From Leptolyngbyaceae cyanobacterium RU_5_1 (GTDB taxonomy: Bacteria; Cyanobacteriota; Cyanobacteriia; Leptolyngbyales; Leptolyngbyaceae): DNA of 41,636 nucleotides. The position numbers were made by a program, and so were the translations under genes. Numbering within the stretch: position 1 is the first letter of the stretch; the number at the start of each line of letters is the position of its first letter. The notes beneath the pieces are model-generated. The model did not search any database, had not been told where the DNA came from, and worked only from the letters and a program-made list of their open reading frames with translations. The DNA is taken from contig JAAUSG010000016.1 of the NCBI GenBank assembly GCA_012034055.1, positions 1-41,636 of the forward strand. Reading direction: 5' to 3'. Below, piece after piece: positions 24,551 to 34,055 of this stretch.

Positions 24551-26119
24551 TCATCCAGTTAAGTCATCTCCATCCATTTGCTGCACGCCTCGCACAATCC
24601 TGGACAGCTCTGATTTCTCATTCACTGAAATTCGAGTTGGTGAGCCACTAATAATCCGCTCAAAGTTACGGAAGGAGTCTTTAATTTCGGGGCCACGCTC
24701 ACTAATCGTGTACTCACGGATGCCTTTATCATGCCAGGAGCCGCGCATTTTAAAGACGTTGATCGCACGCGACATTTCTCCTCGAATCTCGACGTACTGC
24801 AGCATCAAGATGGTGTCTGTGATCGTCGAAATGTGGGAGTCGGTAATCGAATGGGACCCCATGAACTGATCGGTCGTATTGGTAAAAAACCCCGTGATCT
24901 CCTCCTGCTTGGCGAACCCTGTTACCCCAATCACAAACTGGCGAAAGGCGTTATTGCTAACTCCGCGTGCCAGGGCCGACAGAGAATCGATCGCGATCCG
25001 AGACGGCTTAAACTCAGCAATTTCTGACTTGATAATCTGCAAGTGATCTTCCAGTCCAGCCGACTCTGGATACGCACAAATAATCTTCAGCAACCCCTTC
25101 TGTTCCAAATCTTCAAAATCGATTCCCCAGGAATAAGCATTGCGGGACAGTTGAGCACGAGACTCTTCATAAGCAAACAAAATGGCGCGTTCACTACGGA
25201 CACAGCCTTCCTGCAAAAACTTGCTGACTAACAGCGTTTTTCCCGTGCCGGTTGCCCCTGTTGCCAGAATAATTGAGTCCTTGAAAAATCCGCCGCCGCA
25301 CATGTCGTCCAACGTTTTGACCCCAGCAGAGACGCGCACATTCGACGATCGCTGCGTCAAACGCATCGCTCCTAACGGGAAAATATTAATGCCTTGATTG
25401 GTCATTGTGAACGGATACTCACCCTTCATATGCGTGGTGCCGCGCAGTTTTAGAATCTCAATCGTGCGGCGACGGCGCTCTCCCTCCAGCACATTCCGAA
25501 CGATCGCCACATTATCAGAAACGAATTCCTCAACGCCAAACCGTGCCACGGGGCCATATTCATCCACTCGCTCAGTGGTCATGATCGTCGTCGCACCCAC
25601 CTGTTTTAACCGTGCCACCAATCGAAAGATTTCACGACGCACTACCGAAGCCGCATCATACTGTTGAAAAACGGCCGTCACCGAATCAATCGAAACTCGT
25701 TTCGCTTTATATTTACGAATTGCATATTGAATTCGCTCAATTAAGGCCGAGAGATCAAAACTCCCAACTACATCTTGCCCCTCTGGATCAGGCGACGCAT
25801 CTAGAATAAATAGCTTACCCTCATCAACGAGTTTCTGTAGATCCCACCCAAAACTGAATGCGTTTTTGATAATATCAGCCGGAGATTCTTCAAAGGTGAC
25901 AAAAACACCCGATTCATCAAAATACGTGATTCCGTTATACAGAAATTGGACGGCGAGTAACGTTTTTCCGGTACCCGATGTCCCGCTCACTAATGTGGTT
26001 CTACCAACTGGCAATCCACCATGACTGATATCATCAAACCCCTCGATCATGGTGCGAATTTTTCTTACACCTGATGTGGTTAGTCCACTATTTGCTGTTT
26101 CTTGATTGGGTTGATTCAT
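24551..26119 (-). CDS. kaiC: circadian clock ATPase/autokinase KaiC
   Basis: A 522-aa protein, standard for KaiC, starting at the ATG at 26119. The two RecA-like halves are each complete. CI has GTSGTGKT and the catalytic glutamates in VTFEES, and CII has GATGTGKT. The autophosphorylation pair corresponding to Ser431/Thr432 of Synechococcus elongatus lies in DSHISTITD, preceded by the Thr426 equivalent in HSIT. The A-loop/C-terminal region (SERGPEIKDSFRNFERIISG) that KaiA binds is present. KaiC is the hexameric core of the clock, phosphorylating with KaiA and dephosphorylating with KaiB. It follows kaiB after 177 bp. No lesion is visible, so the oscillator should be functional. Confidence 0.98.
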   Translation of the reverse strand: MNQPNQETANSGLTTSGVRKIRTMIEGFDDISHGGLPVGRTTLVSGTSGTGKTLLAVQFLYNGITYFDESGVFVTFEESPADIIKNAFSFGWDLQKLVDEGKLFILDASPDPEGQDVVGSFDLSALIERIQYAIRKYKAKRVSIDSVTAVFQQYDAASVVRREIFRLVARLKQVGATTIMTTERVDEYGPVARFGVEEFVSDNVAIVRNVLEGERRRRTIEILKLRGTTHMKGEYPFTMTNQGINIFPLGAMRLTQRSSNVRVSAGVKTLDDMCGGGFFKDSIILATGATGTGKTLLVSKFLQEGCVRSERAILFAYEESRAQLSRNAYSWGIDFEDLEQKGLLKIICAYPESAGLEDHLQIIKSEIAEFKPSRIAIDSLSALARGVSNNAFRQFVIGVTGFAKQEEITGFFTNTTDQFMGSHSITDSHISTITDTILMLQYVEIRGEMSRAINVFKMRGSWHDKGIREYTISERGPEIKDSFRNFERIISGSPTRISVNEKSELSRIVRGVQQMDGDDLTG

Positions 26120-26296
26120 AGGTGTTTTTGAAGTAAGCCCAGTACCCGCTGTCTAATGCGCTTTAATGCTACGTCTATCATAAAATTTGCACCTCAAGTG
26201 TAGAGTGGTAAGGACATGCTGATGAAATATTGACAGGTGGTTTGAGGGGTCAGTTTTACACAGTAAAATGGGTAAAAATTGAAATCTTAACAAGAG

Positions 26297-26614
26297 CTAT
26301 TCTGTATTAGCTGCTTCATCCCGAAGTTCTTCGTAGAGTAAATCAAGACCAATCAGTACTTTTTCGCGATCGGAGAGATCACCAATAATTTTACGAACTG
26401 GAGGGGGAAGAATTTTCGCTAACGTTGGAGTGGCTAAGATTTTGTCTTCTTCAGCTAACTGAGGATTCTTTAAAACATCAATCACTTTCAGTGCATAAAC
26501 CCCCTGGAACTCCTCTTCAAGAATGTTGTTAAGCGTCTTGAGAGCACGAATGGAGTTAGGAGTGTTGCCCGCAACGTATAACTTCAGGACATAAGTTTTC
26601 TTTAGAGAACCCAT
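26297..26614 (-). CDS. kaiB: circadian clock protein KaiB
   Basis: A 105-aa protein of normal length with the KaiB thioredoxin-like fold signature ([58 protein letters not shown]). In the fold-switched form it binds the KaiC CI ring during the dephosphorylation phase and sequesters KaiA. It is transcribed towards kaiC. The acidic tail ([11 protein letters not shown]) is typical of cyanobacterial clock KaiB. No strong Shine-Dalgarno precedes the ATG. Confidence 0.98.
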   Translation of the reverse strand: MGSLKKTYVLKLYVAGNTPNSIRALKTLNNILEEEFQGVYALKVIDVLKNPQLAEEDKILATPTLAKILPPPVRKIIGDLSDREKVLIGLDLLYEELRDEAANTE

Positions 26615-26635
26615 AAATCTATTTTTGCCGATTGA

Positions 26636-26690
26636 AGTTCGGGGATTAGAGGCTAGAAACTAGAGGCTAGGGACTAGAGCATAGATATCA
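26636..26690. repeat. degenerate ctagagg-type repeats between kaiA and kaiB
   Basis: Units such as ATTAGAGGCTAGAAACTAGAGGCTAGGGACTAGAG fill the 117-bp kaiA-kaiB spacer. Such STRR units appear in many spacers here. Whether the kaiB promoter lies within them cannot be told. Confidence 0.7.
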
Positions 26691-26731
26691 TTGTTTTAGG
26701 TTTCTTGATCCCAATGCCTGGCTACTAGATC

Positions 26732-27667
26732 CTAAGTTTCTCTAGGAATTGAACGTCGATACATCTCACATAAATGAGCGATTGTATCAATCAATGTCAA
26801 ACGATAATCTAGCAGAATTTCCTCACTCCGGCCCTCCAATTTTAACTGTTTGGAGAAACTATCCATCAGCTCCATATGAATCTCTACAATTTGTGATGCA
26901 GAAATGTCGGTAAAAAATGTAGTGTTGACAAAATCATCAATCCGTTGATTCAGCGTATTATCGTCCGCAAAGTAGCATAGAACAATGTCCCGATAGTCTG
27001 ACCTTAGCTTCTCCAGAAGCTCCTGCTTTTGATCGGGAGGGAGGTGCCGGAAGAAGTTTTTGGGGTCTCGTTTGTAGTACACGCCCAAGTATCCTAGCCG
27101 TTCCTTTAGTTTCTCAGTTAACCGCCGCTGTTGCAGCAGGAGAAAGTTTTGGGTTGTCAGAGCCTGGGTAACGTCTGCTGTAGAGGTCGCACTGTTAACC
27201 CGACAGGCAGGAGAGAGGTTAATAAATTGAGCGATCGCTTGATCGATACTGTGATCAATTTTTCTCAACTGTGAGGTGGTAACGTGTAATTCTGCGGTGT
27301 GATAAGTAAACAATGAGTCCTGTGGGTGAGGATTTGTTTCATCCACAGAAGGAATTGGTGTTGTTATGGTAGTACGGACGGCAGTGGCATCGTCTGATTG
27401 TTGTGAGTGTTGAGAATCTTCATGTAGGATGACAGCAGGCAAAAGGGTCGCCTGACCATGAAGCCAGTTGGCAATCTGAGGCAACTCTGAACTACTCTGT
27501 AGAATCAGGCAATCAAGCTGCTGTTTTTCGTGTTCAATGAATTTGAAAAACTCTTCGTTGGAGCACACTGATGTGACAATGTAGCGATCGCGGCTCAACG
27601 CCTCTGCGATCGTTTCATTCAGCGTGTCCAGGGTCAGGAAGGTGCAAATTGACAATCGAGGAGGCAA
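26732..27667 (-). CDS. kaiA: circadian clock protein KaiA (full-length form)
   Basis: 311 aa from the TTG at 27667. No ATG is available near the expected start, and the TTG at 27652 is an alternative. It has the N-terminal pseudo-receiver-like domain (about residues 1-150: LSRDRYIVTSVCS, QQLDCLILQSSSEL), a linker that is longer than in S. elongatus (about 80-120), and the all-helical C-terminal domain (LKERLGYLGVYYKRDPKNFF, LDYRLTLIDTIAHLCEMYRR). KaiA dimers bind the KaiC A-loop and stimulate autophosphorylation. This is the long form, not the truncated KaiA of some filamentous species. It is separated from kaiB by 117 bp and reads in the same direction. Confidence 0.95.
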   Translation of the reverse strand: MPPRLSICTFLTLDTLNETIAEALSRDRYIVTSVCSNEEFFKFIEHEKQQLDCLILQSSSELPQIANWLHGQATLLPAVILHEDSQHSQQSDDATAVRTTITTPIPSVDETNPHPQDSLFTYHTAELHVTTSQLRKIDHSIDQAIAQFINLSPACRVNSATSTADVTQALTTQNFLLLQQRRLTEKLKERLGYLGVYYKRDPKNFFRHLPPDQKQELLEKLRSDYRDIVLCYFADDNTLNQRIDDFVNTTFFTDISASQIVEIHMELMDSFSKQLKLEGRSEEILLDYRLTLIDTIAHLCEMYRRSIPRET

Positions 27668-28259
27668 AGCGGCAAGTTAGGGTGTTTTGGATACAGAAGT
27701 TAGCATCTCACAATGTTCAACAAAATGCTTAATTCTTTGTTAAGAAGTCAACTTTAATTAATTATAATTGCGACCCGGTCATCTCGTATCCGGCGTCATA
27801 ATTAGAGCTGTAGTTTGATTCCCGATTTGATTCGTTCTCTCGTTCTTTTTTTTGACTGCATCTAACATCCGCGCAAGTCTTCATTCCAACCGGACTCTTG
27901 GGGTAACTCAGAGTTACAGCGATTAAAATGCCTTTGTGTGAGGCTTGCTGCTGGAATAATATTGGCAAACCCTTTTGATATATCCTTACAACCCTACCCA
28001 ATCTGGGCTGAGATCCGTTTTCAGAACTGTCTGGTCGCAATTAATCAGTAGGTCGGTGGAAATGAATGTTGGATGAGACTGTCACTCGTCATTTGTCCTC
28101 TGTCATTTGTGAACAACCAATAACCAATGACCAATGACCACCCTGATCCGATAGTTAATTGTGCCCACCTGCTTAATGCAGCATCCATTTGAATCAATGT
28201 GGGCAACCCGCCGCAAAGTAGCGTGATAGGTGTTTGTCCCTCCTCACAGCAGTTTGACC
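27668..28259. other. 592-bp divergent spacer upstream of kaiA and the large kinase
   Basis: This should hold the promoters for kaiA (minus) and for the large kinase (plus). A heptamer repeat CCAATAA/CCAATGA lies at 28117-28140. A 92-codon frame on the minus strand (27762-28040) has no family look or ribosome site and I leave it out. No operator could be recognised. Confidence 0.55.
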
Positions 28260-31200
28260 ATGCTCCTGCAAAACATCCGCCTCAGAGAATTGACCCAGGC
28301 TGTCCCAGTCTGTTCACACACAGCCGCCTTGATTACGGCATTGGAGCTGTTTAGCCATAGCCAGAACACGCGCCTGGTGATCGTGGACGATCAGCAACAT
28401 CCAACTGGATTGGTGAATTTACAGCGCCTTTTTCCTTGTCTAGTTCAGGCACAATCCTCGGTAGATGCGATCGCGCCTGATACTGAGATCACGTTGCACA
28501 CCTCGCTGCAAGCCATCACACCCGCGATCATTGAACCTCTTGTGGTCGTGCCCGATGAATGGCAGGTACGATATTTTTTGAGCAACCTGAATCCCCAGAG
28601 CCAGTTCAACTACGCCGTGGTTGATCGAGAGGGTAGATTTTTGGGATTGTTGGATACTGATTGCCTGCTGCAGGCGTTAGCAGATAGTCTGGCTGAATCT
28701 CTCTCCGACCCAGGACTCAACACTCATCCATCCACAGCAATGACCGCTCAATCTCCGGAACCAATCCAGTTGTCAATTGCAGCGATCGCAGGAGAACTTG
28801 GTACTCAGCAGTCCCAGCAGCAACGTCAAATTATTCAACTCACCCAGCAGCTCCTGGCCCAGAGGTCTGAACTGGAACAACGCATCAAGGCCCAGCAGGA
28901 GGAGATTAACTATCTCAGAGTGCGTCAAAATGCTCTGCTGCAACCAGAGTTGTTAACTTCCCTGGAAACCTCCAAAGCCGATACTTCACTATCTTCCGAT
29001 TTAACCCTATTCAACTCGCTGCTGGAATTGCTGGAACGATTACCCCTGCCGCTCATGCTGCAAACCAACAGTGGTCAGGTTCTGGGGCAAAACTCAATTT
29101 GGCGTGAGCAGATAGGAGAATTGTTAGATCCATCCTGGGTCAGGCGCGAGGCGGCAGTTTGGCTGAATGGGAGCCAGTTAGAAGCCGCCGCTCTGGAGCG
29201 TAAAACCTTCAACACTCCAGAGCGGCATAGTTTCTCCTCTGCAGAATCATCCTCTGATTCAATCAACCCATCAACGCCCGATCCGGTTCAAGCTCGCCTT
29301 AGCGCTATTCCAGGCAGCACTACGCCATCGAATCAAGGTATTTGTCATCTAGGATCTACGCCAGGCACCTGCATTTGCATTTGTCCGCTGAAAGATGGAC
29401 GTGAGCAGATTGTGCAGTTTGTCAAAATTCCCTTTGGCACGCTGCAACCCAATTGGCACCTGGATTGGTTTGAATCTGCGCTCGATGCAGGTCGATCAAT
29501 CGAACAGCCGTCTGAAAGTCATCTGCAAGCGCTATCCCACCCCTTTCGCTTGGCGACGTTGACTCTCAAACGGGAGGGTGATGGGTCGTCAAGCGAAGTA
29601 GAGTCGTCCGCTGCATCGATGGAACTGGGCGATCGCCCACCCTCGCACTCGCCAGAACCCACTCCACAACCCGCCCCTGAAATGCTTTGGCTAGTCCTGG
29701 CACAGGATGTAACCGAGCAACAGCAGCTCGCTAGAGAATTAACCGCCAAAAACGCCGACCTTGTGCAGCTAAACCGTCTCAAAGACGAATTTTTAGCCTG
29801 CATTAGCCACGAACTGAAAACTCCGTTAACGGCTGTTCTGGGTTTATCCAGCTTGCTCAAAGACCAAACTCTGGGAGCGCTCAATCAGCGGCAGGTTCAC
29901 TACGCTCAGTTGATCTACCAGAGCAGCCGCCACCTCATGTCTGTAGTGAACGACATCCTGGATCTGACTCGCATCGAGACAGGGCAACTGGAGCTGCTGT
30001 ACGAGCCAATCAACATTGCAACTGTCTGCAGCCGTGCCTTTGAACAGGCAAAGCAACAGCGACTTCTAGAGAACAAATCCAACGATGCCCCTCTAGAAGA
30101 GCATTTCACGTCCCAATTTTCCCTAGAAATCGAGCCAGGCTTAGAATCTATTGTTGCGGATGAGCTACGCCTGCGTCAGATGCTTGTTCATTTGCTCTCC
30201 AACGCACTCAAGTTCACTGAAATTAGCAATCCCATCGGGCTAAGAGTGAATCGATGGGGCGGCTGGATAGCGTTCACCGTTTGGGATACCGGAATCGGTA
30301 TTGCGGCCGAAAAACAGCACTTGATTTTCCAGAAATTCCAACAGTTGGAAAATCCGCTCACACGCCGTTTTGAAGGCGCTGGCTTGGGACTCGTCCTGAC
30401 ACGGCGGCTCACCAGACTCCACGGTGGAGATGTCACCTTCATTTCTAAAGAAGGACAGGGCAGCCAGTTCACAGTCTTGCTACCCCCCAGCCCCCCTGAA
30501 AAAACCCAACTGACTCGCGGTGGAGAGCAGGGAGACGAAGATGCCTCTTGGACAGCGACCTATCCAGGTGGACGGGTGCCACTGTATTCCCAACATGACG
30601 CGATCGGAGCCTCTTTTCAATCCAGCACTCCATCTATCGTCAGTGGAGCGAGTCGTCGTAGCCGCCTGATTTTGATCGTAGAAGCAATCCCCCAACTGAT
30701 TGAAGCCCTCACCGATCAGCTAACTGGGCTTGGATACCGGGTTGTGATTGCTCGCTCTGGCACTGAGGCCCTTGAAAAAGCCCGTCGGCTTCAGCCCTGC
30801 ATCATTTTCCTGAACCCCTTACTGCCGCTCCTCTCCGGGTGGGATGTGTTGACCCTGCTGAAGTCAAATCAGGAAACCCAACATATTCCCATCGTGGTTA
30901 CAGCGACCAAGGTTGACGAAGAACTAGCCCGCCTCAGCCTTGCTAATGACTTCCTGAGTTTGCCAGTTCAAACAAAAATTCTGCAGCAAACGCTTCAACA
31001 ACTTCTGAATCAAACAGACGAGCTAGAATCTCGAAGCCGCCCCTCCAATAGTCTCACCATCCTGCATCTTTACTCTGCTATACACAGCCATCGAGAGCAA
31101 TCTGGCTCCGGCACTAATTTGAATCAACTTTTGCAGTTGCACCGCTGTCGCATTTTAGAGTCCGACGACCTCGACCAGGCAGAGCTGTTGGCACGGGTTT

Positions 31201-31928
31201 GGAAGCCAAATGTGATCTTGCTAGACGGAACGATTCCAAATCCAACGGCCTACCTTCAGCAGCTAAACTACCACACCTTCTTATCCGCTCTTCCGTTGGT
31301 GACTCTTAATCAGGAGATCACTCAAGCCGCCAACCAGATTCCTGGACTCATGGTGTTTCCTTGTCTTACGGCAGCCAGCTCGAATCCAACGGCTGATAGC
31401 ACGTCAGAAATAGCCACTCTTTTGCAAGTGATTCAAATTGCGGCTGGCTTTGTTTGGGGACCATTAATTCTGGCAGTGGATATGTCAGCATTGTCTATAT
31501 CAGCCGATGTAGACAATGTTCCAGGTTCATCTGATCATGAATTGGATAAATTTCCTAAAGAAACTGAGTGGCTACAGGCGTTGATGCAGTACTTGCAAGC
31601 GGCTGGTTTTAGAGGACTGATTGGGCATTCCTGGCAGGAGGTGCTGGAGCAAGTTCAGTCTCAGAGTGTTGACCTGTTGATCATCTGTTGGACGAGAGCC
31701 GATCCTGATTCAGCTGTATTAAACATGATATCGACACTGCGGCAGTTGGAGACAAAACCACCCGTGATCGTGCTAGATCACCGTTACCACGATCGCGCAG
31801 ACCAGTCAGCTATCCCTCCGCTGCCGGAGTCTGTCAGTCAACTGGCGGCTCAAGTTTTATCTCCGCCGCTTTCGATCACAGAATTATTGGATCGAATCCA
31901 TCAAGTGATCCTAAAAGATGAAGGATGA
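28260..31928 (+). CDS. hybrid histidine kinase with CBS-like N terminus and tandem degenerate receivers
   Basis: 1222 aa from the ATG at 28260; a GTG at 28230 would add ten residues. The domains are: a CBS-pair-like region (about residues 1-150), a coiled coil (about 185-220), a probable PAS-like part (about 255-480, with low-complexity inserts), and a kinase core with H-box LACISHELKTPL (His near 517), N box HLLSNALKFT, DTGIGIA and GAGLGLVLT. Then come three receiver-like regions. In the first (about 798-910) the phospho-acceptor position is Asn in IIFLNPLLP, and IVEAIP replaces the usual acidic pair, so it is a pseudo-receiver. The second has VILLDGTIPN, and the third is more divergent. CikA, a clock input kinase, also ends in a pseudo-receiver. 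Position next to kaiA suggests a link to the clock, but that is inference. Confidence 0.85.
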   Translation: MLLQNIRLRELTQAVPVCSHTAALITALELFSHSQNTRLVIVDDQQHPTGLVNLQRLFPCLVQAQSSVDAIAPDTEITLHTSLQAITPAIIEPLVVVPDEWQVRYFLSNLNPQSQFNYAVVDREGRFLGLLDTDCLLQALADSLAESLSDPGLNTHPSTAMTAQSPEPIQLSIAAIAGELGTQQSQQQRQIIQLTQQLLAQRSELEQRIKAQQEEINYLRVRQNALLQPELLTSLETSKADTSLSSDLTLFNSLLELLERLPLPLMLQTNSGQVLGQNSIWREQIGELLDPSWVRREAAVWLNGSQLEAAALERKTFNTPERHSFSSAESSSDSINPSTPDPVQARLSAIPGSTTPSNQGICHLGSTPGTCICICPLKDGREQIVQFVKIPFGTLQPNWHLDWFESALDAGRSIEQPSESHLQALSHPFRLATLTLKREGDGSSSEVESSAASMELGDRPPSHSPEPTPQPAPEMLWLVLAQDVTEQQQLARELTAKNADLVQLNRLKDEFLACISHELKTPLTAVLGLSSLLKDQTLGALNQRQVHYAQLIYQSSRHLMSVVNDILDLTRIETGQLELLYEPINIATVCSRAFEQAKQQRLLENKSNDAPLEEHFTSQFSLEIEPGLESIVADELRLRQMLVHLLSNALKFTEISNPIGLRVNRWGGWIAFTVWDTGIGIAAEKQHLIFQKFQQLENPLTRRFEGAGLGLVLTRRLTRLHGGDVTFISKEGQGSQFTVLLPPSPPEKTQLTRGGEQGDEDASWTATYPGGRVPLYSQHDAIGASFQSSTPSIVSGASRRSRLILIVEAIPQLIEALTDQLTGLGYRVVIARSGTEALEKARRLQPCIIFLNPLLPLLSGWDVLTLLKSNQETQHIPIVVTATKVDEELARLSLANDFLSLPVQTKILQQTLQQLLNQTDELESRSRPSNSLTILHLYSAIHSHREQSGSGTNLNQLLQLHRCRILESDDLDQAELLARVWKPNVILLDGTIPNPTAYLQQLNYHTFLSALPLVTLNQEITQAANQIPGLMVFPCLTAASSNPTADSTSEIATLLQVIQIAAGFVWGPLILAVDMSALSISADVDNVPGSSDHELDKFPKETEWLQALMQYLQAAGFRGLIGHSWQEVLEQVQSQSVDLLIICWTRADPDSAVLNMISTLRQLETKPPVIVLDHRYHDRADQSAIPPLPESVSQLAAQVLSPPLSITELLDRIHQVILKDEG

Positions 31929-32157
31929 GGTAGAAACGCGTATAGCCTCGGCATCGAAAAAACGCGTAGCGTGTCCGCAGGACTCTTAATCGCGTCTCTA
32001 CGGGGAGGAGGGGGAGGAGGGGATGAGGGGTGGCGCTCTAGCTTTACAGTTTGTGACTTGGTGAAGGTCAGGTGAGGAAGTAGGCGTTGAATGGTGGACG
32101 TATTAGCATAACTAACAGCAACAGGACAGTCGTGTTTCAAAAATGTTGTTTTCATCC

Positions 32158-32185
32158 GTAGGAGACGTTATATATAACGTCCCTA
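32158..32185. repeat. perfect 18-bp palindrome with extended arms
   Basis: GACGTTATATATAACGTC at 32164-32181 is a perfect palindrome. GTAGG on the left and CCTAC on the right extend the stem. It could be a cruciform, a terminator-like hairpin or a dimeric operator; the size suits a small mobile palindrome. Confidence 0.7.
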
Positions 32186-32216
32186 CCGAAGGTAGACCAC
32201 ACGTCTGGACACTTCT

Positions 32217-32282
32217 AACCTCGGAGTTTTAAGCACCTATGCGGGTCATGATGTTTGATTCTTGGTTAAAAACTCCGAGGTT
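32217..32282. repeat. MITE-like inverted repeat, arms about 17 bp
   Basis: AACCTCGGAGTTTTAA (left) pairs with TTAAAAACTCCGAGGTT (right), with one extra A. The element ends about 60 bp before the PfkB gene. Confidence 0.8.
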
Positions 32283-32341
32283 TGCGTCAGTCCTGAGCAA
32301 TTCCCTATTGTTCCATTCTTAATTTTTTACCGTTGATTCCA

Positions 32342-33313
32342 ATGACCTATCCTCGCGTTCTTTGTCTCGGTGAAGTTCTGTTTGACTTTTTGGCGGATCA
32401 GTCCGGTTTGCCCTACGAAGCTGTAAAGTCTTGGACGCCTTATCCGGGGGGTGCTCCTGCTAATGTGGCTTGCGCACTCGTGAAGCTGGGAACGCCAAGC
32501 GGGTTTATTGGGTGTGTGGGGCAGGATGATTTGGGAGACGTACTGGTGAAGTTACTCCAGGATGTTGGTGTAAACGAAGCGGGTGTCCAACGTCATCGGA
32601 CTGCACCGACACGGGGCGTCTATGTGGTGCGGTCGGAAGCGGGCGATCGCACCTTTGCCGGGTTTGGCGACAATGACACTACGGAATTTGCCGATACCCA
32701 TCTGCAAGCCGATCAGCTTCCCGTGAAGTTATTTGAAAGTGCGGATTTCCTGGTACTGGGAACCCTGGAACTCGCCTACCCTGACAGCCGAGCGGCGATC
32801 GCACACGCCCTTGACCTGGCTGACCAGTACTACGCCAAGGTACTGCTGGATGTGAACTGGCGGCCTGTGTTTTGGACGGATCCGGAGATCGCGCCGCAGA
32901 TCATTCGTGACATGCTCCATCATGCCGACTTCATCAAACTTTCGGATGAAGAAGCCGACTGGTTGTTTGAAACAACCGATCCTGGTGTAATTGCCCACCG
33001 TTTGGGTAGTGTCGAGGGGGTGTTGGTAACCGCCGGTGAAAAGGGCTGTGCCTACTGTTTGGGTGGCAATGAAGGCAAACTTCCGGCATTCTCAACCCAG
33101 GTAGTGGATACCACAGGAGCGGGGGACAGCTTCGTGGCAGGATTTCTGCATCAGCTCTGTCAGCAGGGGCTGCAAAGCCTCGAAAATCCAAAAGTTGCCC
33201 GTGATGTGGTTAGATACGCCAGTGCAGTCGGTGCATTGACAACCACCAAAGCAGGCGCGATCGCCGCTCAACCGACGGCTGCCGAAGTCGAAACATTTCT
33301 CAAGAAGGTTTGA
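32342..33313 (+). CDS. PfkB-family carbohydrate kinase (fructokinase-like)
   Basis: 323 aa from the ATG at 32342; a TTG at 32333 would add three residues. The first PfkB signature is present (PYPGGAPANVACALVKLG, near residue 35), as is the second with the anion hole and catalytic Asp (DTTGAGDSFVAGFL, near residue 255). GEVLFDFLAD at the N terminus and KLSDEEADWLF in the middle match fructokinases. The reaction is ATP-dependent phosphorylation of a sugar, most likely fructose to fructose 6-phosphate. No sugar transporter is adjacent. A palindromic spacer lies upstream and a 13-bp inverted repeat just after the stop. Confidence 0.88.
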   Translation: MTYPRVLCLGEVLFDFLADQSGLPYEAVKSWTPYPGGAPANVACALVKLGTPSGFIGCVGQDDLGDVLVKLLQDVGVNEAGVQRHRTAPTRGVYVVRSEAGDRTFAGFGDNDTTEFADTHLQADQLPVKLFESADFLVLGTLELAYPDSRAAIAHALDLADQYYAKVLLDVNWRPVFWTDPEIAPQIIRDMLHHADFIKLSDEEADWLFETTDPGVIAHRLGSVEGVLVTAGEKGCAYCLGGNEGKLPAFSTQVVDTTGAGDSFVAGFLHQLCQQGLQSLENPKVARDVVRYASAVGALTTTKAGAIAAQPTAAEVETFLKKV

Positions 33314-33326
33314 GGTTTTGGGTTTT

Positions 33327-33381
33327 GAATTTTGAGTTATGAATTTAGAGAGTCCAATTCAACATTCGTAACTCAAAATTC
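33327..33381. terminator. inverted repeat after the PfkB gene
   Basis: GAATTTTGAGTTA at 33327-33339 and TAACTCAAAATTC at 33369-33381 pair perfectly over 13 bp with a 29-nt loop. It lies 14 bp past the PfkB stop and just before the CYTH start. It may work as a terminator or attenuator, or be another dispersed repeat. Confidence 0.5.
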
Positions 33382-33393
33382 ATAATTTCTCTA

Positions 33394-33882
33394 ATGTCTA
33401 CTGAAATTGAACGGAAGTTTCTGGTTATAGCCAACCAGTGGCAAGCTTTTCGGAAAGACGCTACGCGATCGTCCACACCAGGAACAGTCTATCGCCAAGG
33501 ATATATTGCCGCTGACGCGAGGCGAACAGTGCGAGTTCGGATTGCAGGTGAACAGAGCTTCCTGACCATTAAAGGAGCAACGATCGGTATCGCTCGTTCT
33601 GAGTATGAGTATCCAATTCCAGTTGAGGACGCCAGAGAAATGCTGCAAACTCTCTGTGTCCCACCGTGGATCGAAAAAACTCGTTACACCGTTGAATGGG
33701 AAGGGTTTGTTTGGGAAGTTGACGAGTTTGATGGAGAAAACCGGGGATTAATTCTGGCAGAGGTAGAGTTAACCGATTCGGAGCAAGCGATCGACCTTCC
33801 CACCTGGATCGGCGAAGAAGTGTCCCACGACCCTCGATACTACAACTCCAACTTAGCAAAGCACCCATTCAGCCAATGGTGA
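33394..33882 (+). CDS. CYTH-domain protein (triphosphate tunnel metalloenzyme)
   Basis: A 162-aa protein. It starts MSTEIERKFLV, the ExExK motif of CYTH/TTM enzymes. VYRQGYIA, RTVRVRI, SFLTIKG and YEYPIPVEDA then supply the basic and acidic residues that line the tunnel and bind triphosphate and metal, and LAEVELTDSEQ closes the barrel. Members of this size mostly hydrolyse inorganic triphosphate; a few are class IV adenylate cyclases or thiamine triphosphatases. In cyanobacteria, triphosphatase activity is the usual finding. ppk1 elsewhere in the window is a thematic, not a physical, neighbour. The gene is intact with no clear Shine-Dalgarno. Confidence 0.88.
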   Translation: MSTEIERKFLVIANQWQAFRKDATRSSTPGTVYRQGYIAADARRTVRVRIAGEQSFLTIKGATIGIARSEYEYPIPVEDAREMLQTLCVPPWIEKTRYTVEWEGFVWEVDEFDGENRGLILAEVELTDSEQAIDLPTWIGEEVSHDPRYYNSNLAKHPFSQW

Positions 33883-34055
33883 GTGGAGAGCAAAGAGTGA
33901 GAGTAGAGAATAGAGGAAAATTCGTGTATTCTAAATACGATATTCCTATCAATTTAGCGTGGTTTCAATATCCTCTGGTTGTTACACTCTCCAGTCAGGT
34001 AACCTCAGCCCCTTAATCCCTAGCCCCTCCTATTCCCTTAACTTCTCCTCAATTC

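Larger units (their letters stand above)
31929..32341. other. 413-bp spacer rich in repeats and palindromes
   Basis: I see no gene. Contents: acgcg repeats with AAACGCGTAGCGTGTCCGCAGG near 31965, a G-rich gggaggagg tract at 32004-32032, a perfect palindrome at 32164-32181 and an inverted repeat at 32217-32282 (separate entries). Confidence 0.6.

Noticed and set aside
27762-28040. 92-codon minus-strand frame in the kaiA-kinase spacer
   Set aside because: No ribosome site, no recognisable domain, and a composition that reads as AT-rich spacer. It lies where the kaiA promoter should be.
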